Positions 3,741 through 7,141 of a stretch of 7,141 nt of DNA are shown in pieces. The stretch's first letter is position 1; every line of letters starts with the position of its first letter. The DNA is from Candidatus Woesearchaeota archaeon (lineage in GTDB: Archaea > Nanobdellota > Nanobdellia > Woesearchaeales > CG1-02-33-12). The translations under genes and the position numbers were made by a program. A model generated the notes under the pieces. The model did no database searches. It was given only the letters and a program-made list of their open reading frames with translations, and was not told the DNA's origin. The stretch is from the NCBI GenBank assembly GCA_017609385.1, contig JAFCEA010000069.1, positions 1 through 7,141 of the forward strand, read 5' to 3'.

Positions 3741-6700
3741 CATAAAGCTCCTGCATTTCTCCAGGTTTCAGGAATTCTTCGTAGTTGGTTCTAGTAAAAA
3801 TTAATCCCTGATGTGGCTTCTCTCTTACTATTATCTTTACTGTCTTTTCTGCTATGCAAAAACCATCTGAAACAGTTATTGTAACATAATAGGTTCCTTT
3901 GTCTCCTTGTTTGGTTTGCCATTTCTTGTCATTGCCTACAGGAGCTGAGATAGTGTAAGTAAGCGGATCTTCATCTGGGTCAGTCATTTCTATGTCTAAT
4001 GTTACTAAGTTGCCCTCAATAACTGTTATAGTATCATCTGTAATTATTTTTGGTCCATGTATCCCGCAATAGTCACATTCCTTGGTAAACTCTGAATAGT
4101 CCCCTTCGTAGCATTCTAAACAATTGTTTGTATCTTGTATTTGTGTACAGTATTGGTAGCCCTCTTGAGTGCACTCTGTATATTTAGTGCAAATCCAATT
4201 AGGTATGCATATTAAGCATGATTCATCATAAACATATTCTGAATCTGGTCCGCAGTATGGATAATTCCATGAATAATTAACCAGAGCTGTTACATTTGCA
4301 ACACATTCCCTTGATATTTCTTCTGCTTCACAGTCGCATACTTCATTTTGTACTTCCCTGATTAAATCAGCATCACAATATTCATGACCAGATAGTTCAT
4401 CTCTCTGCTGTCTCATTATTCCATCTTCTATACATTCGTCATTTTCCCAGCATGTGTAATCACATCCACAATCTTCATCCTCTTCTGTTTCATTGTATGA
4501 ATCACCGCAGGTATCATAGTTCCATTGGTATGCTACTTCAGCATGAGTTTCATTTATGCATGCCCTTGATTCTTCTGAAGCATTGCATTCCACGCATCTT
4601 GTATCATTATAAGATATATCAGTTGGTGCTTCGCATACATTGGTTTCACAAATACAATCACATGAACAATCATTTGAAACATCATCATAATCATAATAAT
4701 CATTTCCTACACAACCATCCAGCTCGTCACAATCCGTGTCTGCACATGCATTGCTTGCATCGCACTCTGCTCCACATGTATCATAATCGCAAGTGTGGGT
4801 TATTGTTTCATCTCCTGTTGTGCATGTTCCTGGCTCAACACATACTGAAGTAAATGATTCTCTGTAATCCCATGTTGGGTAATAATCATCTGGAACATTA
4901 TCACAGATTTCTATTCCAGAGATATCATTAGCTGAACAATCTATTGGAGTTCCAGCCTGGCAACCATCTAGAGCATTGCATGATTCAGCACCATTGCAGA
5001 ATAAACCATCATCACAGTAGCTGTTATCTGGTATGTTTTCGCAAGAATCTGTCTGCTCATTACAACTGTCTATTGTACAGTCTACTGAATCACCACAATC
5101 TACTGGAATTCCTGCCTGGCAATCTAAGATAACATCACAGGTTTCAAATCCATTGCACCATGCTCCATCGTCACAATAATTGTCATTTGGTATGTTTTCA
5201 CATGAGTCTGTAACTTCATTGCAACTGTCATCAGTACATCCTACACCATCATCACAATCTGGTGCAGTTCCTGCTACACAAGCTGCATCTACACATGTTT
5301 CCTCTCCGTCGCAGTATAATTGGTTATCACAATCCTCAATTAAGGTTGTTGAATCTAAAACACAATTGACATTTTCACATGTATAATCATCATGCTTTAT
5401 TTCAGTGCCATAACAATAATCATTATCTAAATCATTACAATCTTGCACTGTTGTGGTTTCAGTTGTACATTCATAATCAAAACATCTTCCTTCATCATGC
5501 ATTACATTGTCACCTTCACAATAGTCATCATCTAAAGAATTACAATCATCATCTATCTGGCATTCTGTGCATCTTGGATCATTATATGTTATTGTTGGTG
5601 CTCCACATGAATTAGTTTCACAACTACAATCACCTAAACAATCATTTGGAACATCATCATAATCATAATAATCATTATCTACACAGCCATCTAAATCATC
5701 ACATTCTGTGTCTGCACATGGATGTGTTGCATCGCATTCTGCTCCGCATACATCTTTTACACAGTAACTGTTTGTTTGTGGTGCTGAGCAATCTGGGGTG
5801 CAATCTGTACATGTACACTCTGATTCACAATAGTTTAGGCATGTTCCAATAACAGTTGTACTATCCTTAATTTTATCATCATCATATTCAATCAGTTTTC
5901 TTCCATCACAGTAATCACTATATGTTTCATTACATGAGTTTGGAGTACAACCATGGGTTGTATCACATTCTGCTCCACATGTATCATGATCGCAGGTGTA
6001 GGTTATTGTCTCATCCCCTATTGTACAATAATATCCTGCAACTTCTTCTTCACATAAACTTATGAATGTATCCCTGTAATCCCATGTAGGATGATAATCA
6101 TCTGGGATATTATCACAGGTTGATATTCCTAAGATATTATTAGCTGAACAGTCTATTGCTGTTCCTGCTACACAAGCTGCATCTACACATGTTTCCTGTC
6201 CATCACAGTATAATTGGTTATCACAATCCTGAACCAATGTTGTTTCATCCAAAACACAGTTGGCATTATCGCATGTATAATCGTCATGTTTTATTTCAGT
6301 GCCATAGCAATAATCATTATTTTGGTCATTGCAATCTGTGACTGTTGTGGTCTCAGTTGTACATACATACTCAACACATCTTCCTTCATTATGCTTAATT
6401 AAATCCTCATCACAATAATCATCATCTAAATCATTACAATCATCATCATTTTGACAGACTATTCGTTGCACATCAACATCAGTCTCTCCTAATATTGGAT
6501 GCACAGTAGTCAAATTTAGTATGACATTTTTAAACATATAGATTCCATCAAAGCTGTAAATTCCTAAAGCATCACAAGGTACTGTAACATTATATGTGTA
6601 AACAGTATCAACTGCATATATAGTAATTACTATCCATATAATGTGCCCTTGGTCTGTTATATAGCCTGTTCCAGGGTCTGAAATTATCCATCCTGAAGGA

Positions 6701-6969
6701 ACCTTCTCATCAATTACATAAATTGTATAATATTTATCTACATCATCAATATCAACTGTTAACGAAACAGTTAACTCTGAACATTTATCAGGGGTGTTAT
6801 CTGAGAAGTTCCTTGTTACAGTTGATTTTGAAAATAATGGGTTGGGTGGATTTGTATTATTAAAGACTCCCAAATTATAATCAAATAAAGAATAGGCAGA
6901 GCATAAGGGTATTACAGAAAGAAATAACAAAAGTATGGTTATATGTTTAAACCTAATTCTCATTCTCAC
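3526..6969 (-). CDS. Large secreted Cys-rich modular surface protein
   Basis: About 1147 residues. An N-terminal signal peptide (basic MRMRIRFKH, hydrophobic ITILLLFLSVIPL, likely cut after CSA near residue 26) directs export. Residues about 30-170 form a beta-sandwich like those in archaeal surface proteins (VPSGW, then TYNVTVP, YSFDG). Residues 172-795 are Cys/Asp-rich modules ordered A-B-C-D-A-E-E-B-D. Residues about 796-967 hold two looser Cys repeats (SRAC/SREC, then WNY-x2-CG). Residues about 972-1052 are Ig/cadherin-like (TDPDEDPLTYTIS, YYVTITVSDG), and 1053-1147 are CARDB-like (LYVTVENTGNENIEDLKI). There is no C-terminal membrane span. Many cysteines in an exported protein suggest disulfide bonds; acidic DDD clusters could bind calcium. 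Binding or adhesion is plausible, but no enzyme motif is visible. GTG 6969 has GGTGA nine bases upstream; ATG 6963 is an equally good alternative. The end (DHIQGL) is frameshifted relative to tail copy A. Confidence 0.85.
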   Translation of the reverse strand: MRMRIRFKHITILLLFLSVIPLCSAYSLFDYNLGVFNNTNPPNPLFSKSTVTRNFSDNTPDKCSELTVSLTVDIDDVDKYYTIYVIDEKVPSGWIISDPGTGYITDQGHIIWIVITIYAVDTVYTYNVTVPCDALGIYSFDGIYMFKNVILNLTTVHPILGETDVDVQRIVCQNDDDCNDLDDDYCDEDLIKHNEGRCVEYVCTTETTTVTDCNDQNNDYCYGTEIKHDDYTCDNANCVLDETTLVQDCDNQLYCDGQETCVDAACVAGTAIDCSANNILGISTCDNIPDDYHPTWDYRDTFISLCEEEVAGYYCTIGDETITYTCDHDTCGAECDTTHGCTPNSCNETYSDYCDGRKLIEYDDDKIKDSTTVIGTCLNYCESECTCTDCTPDCSAPQTNSYCVKDVCGAECDATHPCADTECDDLDGCVDNDYYDYDDVPNDCLGDCSCETNSCGAPTITYNDPRCTECQIDDDCNSLDDDYCEGDNVMHDEGRCFDYECTTETTTVQDCNDLDNDYCYGTEIKHDDYTCENVNCVLDSTTLIEDCDNQLYCDGEETCVDAACVAGTAPDCDDGVGCTDDSCNEVTDSCENIPNDNYCDDGAWCNGFETCDVILDCQAGIPVDCGDSVDCTIDSCNEQTDSCENIPDNSYCDDGLFCNGAESCNALDGCQAGTPIDCSANDISGIEICDNVPDDYYPTWDYRESFTSVCVEPGTCTTGDETITHTCDYDTCGAECDASNACADTDCDELDGCVGNDYYDYDDVSNDCSCDCICETNVCEAPTDISYNDTRCVECNASEESRACINETHAEVAYQWNYDTCGDSYNETEEDEDCGCDYTCWENDECIEDGIMRQQRDELSGHEYCDADLIREVQNEVCDCEAEEISRECVANVTALVNYSWNYPYCGPDSEYVYDESCLICIPNWICTKYTECTQEGYQYCTQIQDTNNCLECYEGDYSEFTKECDYCGIHGPKIITDDTITVIEGNLVTLDIEMTDPDEDPLTYTISAPVGNDKKWQTKQGDKGTYYVTITVSDGFCIAEKTVKIIVREKPHQGLIFTRTNYEEFLKPGEMQELYVTVENTGNENIEDLKITAFIDTLGIWKKTRKFDLKKGKETTKLIDFIIPYYAPKGRHYIRIVVSNDHIQGL
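4585..4743 (-). repeat. Module D, second copy
   Basis: Residues 743-795, matching 5560-5715 through NDYYDYDDV and YND-RC-EC, one residue longer. Confidence 0.75.
4744..4935 (-). repeat. Module B, second copy
   Basis: Residues 679-742 (64 residues), matching 5947-6147 through PTWDYR and GDETIT-TCD-DTCGAECD. Confidence 0.75.
4936..5253 (-). repeat. Tandem module E, two 159-bp units
   Basis: Units 5095-5253 and 4936-5094, each 53 residues, with the shared pattern T-D-SCNE-TDSCENIP-YCDDG-CNG-E-C--CQAG-P-DC. The pattern resembles disulfide-rich tandem repeats found in secreted bacterial proteins (CDDG-CNG-E-C). The pair is inserted between A2 and B2, a position that is empty between A1 and B1. 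Confidence 0.8.
5254..5562 (-). repeat. Module A, second copy (309 bp)
   Basis: Residues 470-572, from CQIDDDCNSLDDDYC to VAGTAPDC. Same length and order of cysteines as 6148-6456. Confidence 0.8.
5560..5715 (-). repeat. Module D, first copy
   Basis: Residues 419-470: ADTECDDLDGCV, NDYYDYDDV, CETNSC, ending YNDPRCTEC. It pairs with 4585-4743. Here a 77-residue unique module C (342-418) separates it from module B, whereas the second B and D are adjacent. Confidence 0.75.
5947..6147 (-). repeat. Module B, first copy
   Basis: Residues 275-341 (67 residues): SAN-ISGI-like start, PTWDYR, GDETIT-TCD-DTCGAECD. It matches the 64-residue copy at 4744-4935, which lacks three residues near the middle. 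Confidence 0.75.
6148..6456 (-). repeat. Module A, first copy (309 bp)
   Basis: Residues 172-274, from CQNDDDCNDLDDDYC to VAGTAIDC. It has exactly the same length as 5254-5562 and a highly similar sequence, including a YCYGTEIKHDDYTC stretch shared by both copies. This points to a segmental duplication within the gene. Confidence 0.8.
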
Positions 6970-6970
6970 T

Positions 6971-6986
6971 ATCCCCCCTCACCCCC
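6971..6986 (-). promoter_or_regulatory. G-rich ribosome binding region of the secreted-protein gene
   Basis: On the minus strand GGGGGTGAGGGGGGAT. GGTGA (6979-6983) lies nine bases before GTG 6969, and GAGG (6977-6980) lies about a dozen bases before ATG 6963, so either start is served. An unbroken G-rich block is unusual in this AT-rich sequence. The AT-rich 6987-7032 behind it could hold a U-tract terminator of the upstream gene or a weak promoter; I see no clear TATA box. Confidence 0.5.
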
Positions 6987-7032
6987 TTTTTAATAAAAAT
7001 AAAAAATTATTTTTTCTTAGTCTTTAGTGTGT

Positions 7033-7141
7033 TTACTCTTTCTTGCGTTTTTTCTTTAGTACAAAGAAATAAAATAATAATCCAACTAGCAATATTAATA
7101 TTATTACACCCAACCCTATCCATTTGTTTGAGCCAGTTATG
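7033..7141 (-). CDS. C-terminal membrane anchor of a protein cut by the window edge
   Basis: Reading leftwards from the right edge, 35 codons are open to a TAA at 7033-7035. They encode TGSNKWIGLGVIILILLVG, a further hydrophobic LLFYFFVL, and then a basic KKKRKKE end. This is a single membrane-spanning segment followed by a short positively charged cytoplasmic tail, the typical C-terminal anchor of an exported archaeal surface protein. The rest lies outside the window, so its family cannot be given. It is upstream of, and in the same direction as, the secreted Cys-rich protein, which itself has no anchor. The two may form one surface-protein operon. Confidence 0.7.
   Translation of the reverse strand, partial: ITGSNKWIGLGVIILILLVGLLFYFFVLKKKRKKE

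Noticed and set aside
4452..6402. Several plus-strand open frames (about 61-133 codons) rich in His, Asn and Leu
   Set aside because: They are the antisense of the Cys/Asp-rich repeats (tgt and gat read as aca and atc in shifted frames). They have low-complexity composition, lie wholly inside the secreted-protein gene and have no promoter or ribosome binding site.
4585..6456. CRISPR-like array suggested by many repeated words such as CATCATC and TCACAAT
   Set aside because: The repeats are codons for Asp and Cys in a continuous protein-coding frame, with no uniform repeat-spacer spacing.
6890..6969. Lipoprotein signal (cysteine in PLCSA)
   Set aside because: The context lacks a lipobox and the cysteine precedes a good signal-peptidase site (CSA). 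It is treated as an ordinary signal peptide.

Overview
The window is AT-rich and looks archaeal. Three promoters have TATA boxes of the form TTTATAAA, TTTATATA and TTTAAATA, about 25-60 bases before their starts. At least two transcripts look leaderless, Shine-Dalgarno sites are GGTG-like, and the protein families (MNT/HEPN pair, AAA_14-DUF4143 ATPase, large Cys-rich secreted protein) are ones I associate with archaea. The style, with large Cys-rich surface proteins and many small toxin-antitoxin-like genes, suggests a DPANN-type lineage (Woesearchaeota/Pacearchaeota-like). The lineage is an inference; no rRNA or marker gene is present.

Layout, left to right. (1) 1-1109, plus strand: a two-gene operon of a winged-helix/minimal nucleotidyltransferase (MNT) protein and an overlapping HEPN-like protein whose 3' end is frameshifted. 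(2) 1081-1305, minus: a 74-codon remnant of the C-terminal end of the surface protein encoded further right. (3) 1306-2741, plus: an AAA ATPase with a winged-helix segment and a PD-(D/E)XK-like C-terminus. Its promoter has two near-identical 18-bp palindromes, one on each side of the TATA box. (4) 2741-2789: a second, very short remnant of the same surface-protein tail. (5) 2788-3490, minus: a two-gene unit of a small winged-helix protein and a RelE/ParE-like toxin with no conventional start codon at its natural N-terminus, preceded by a promoter with nested inverted repeats. (6) 3526-6969, minus: a secreted protein of about 1147 residues with a signal peptide, a beta-sandwich domain, roughly 800 residues of Cys/Asp-rich modules in the order A-B-C-D-A-E-E-B-D, an Ig/cadherin-like domain and a CARDB-like domain. 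(7) 7033-7141, minus: the C-terminal membrane anchor of another protein cut by the window edge.

The unifying observation is that the last bases of the surface-protein gene (a 20-28 bp core, up to 225 bp) occur three times in the same orientation, at 1081, 2741 and 3516. They bracket two cassettes, the ATPase and the toxin-antitoxin-like pair. The locus therefore looks like a simple convergent arrangement (MNT-HEPN facing the surface gene) that accumulated accessory cassettes at the 3' end of the surface gene. Decay marks surround it: a frameshifted HEPN tail, a start-less RelE, and a surface-protein tail frameshifted by a 14-base deletion that the leftmost remnant does not share.
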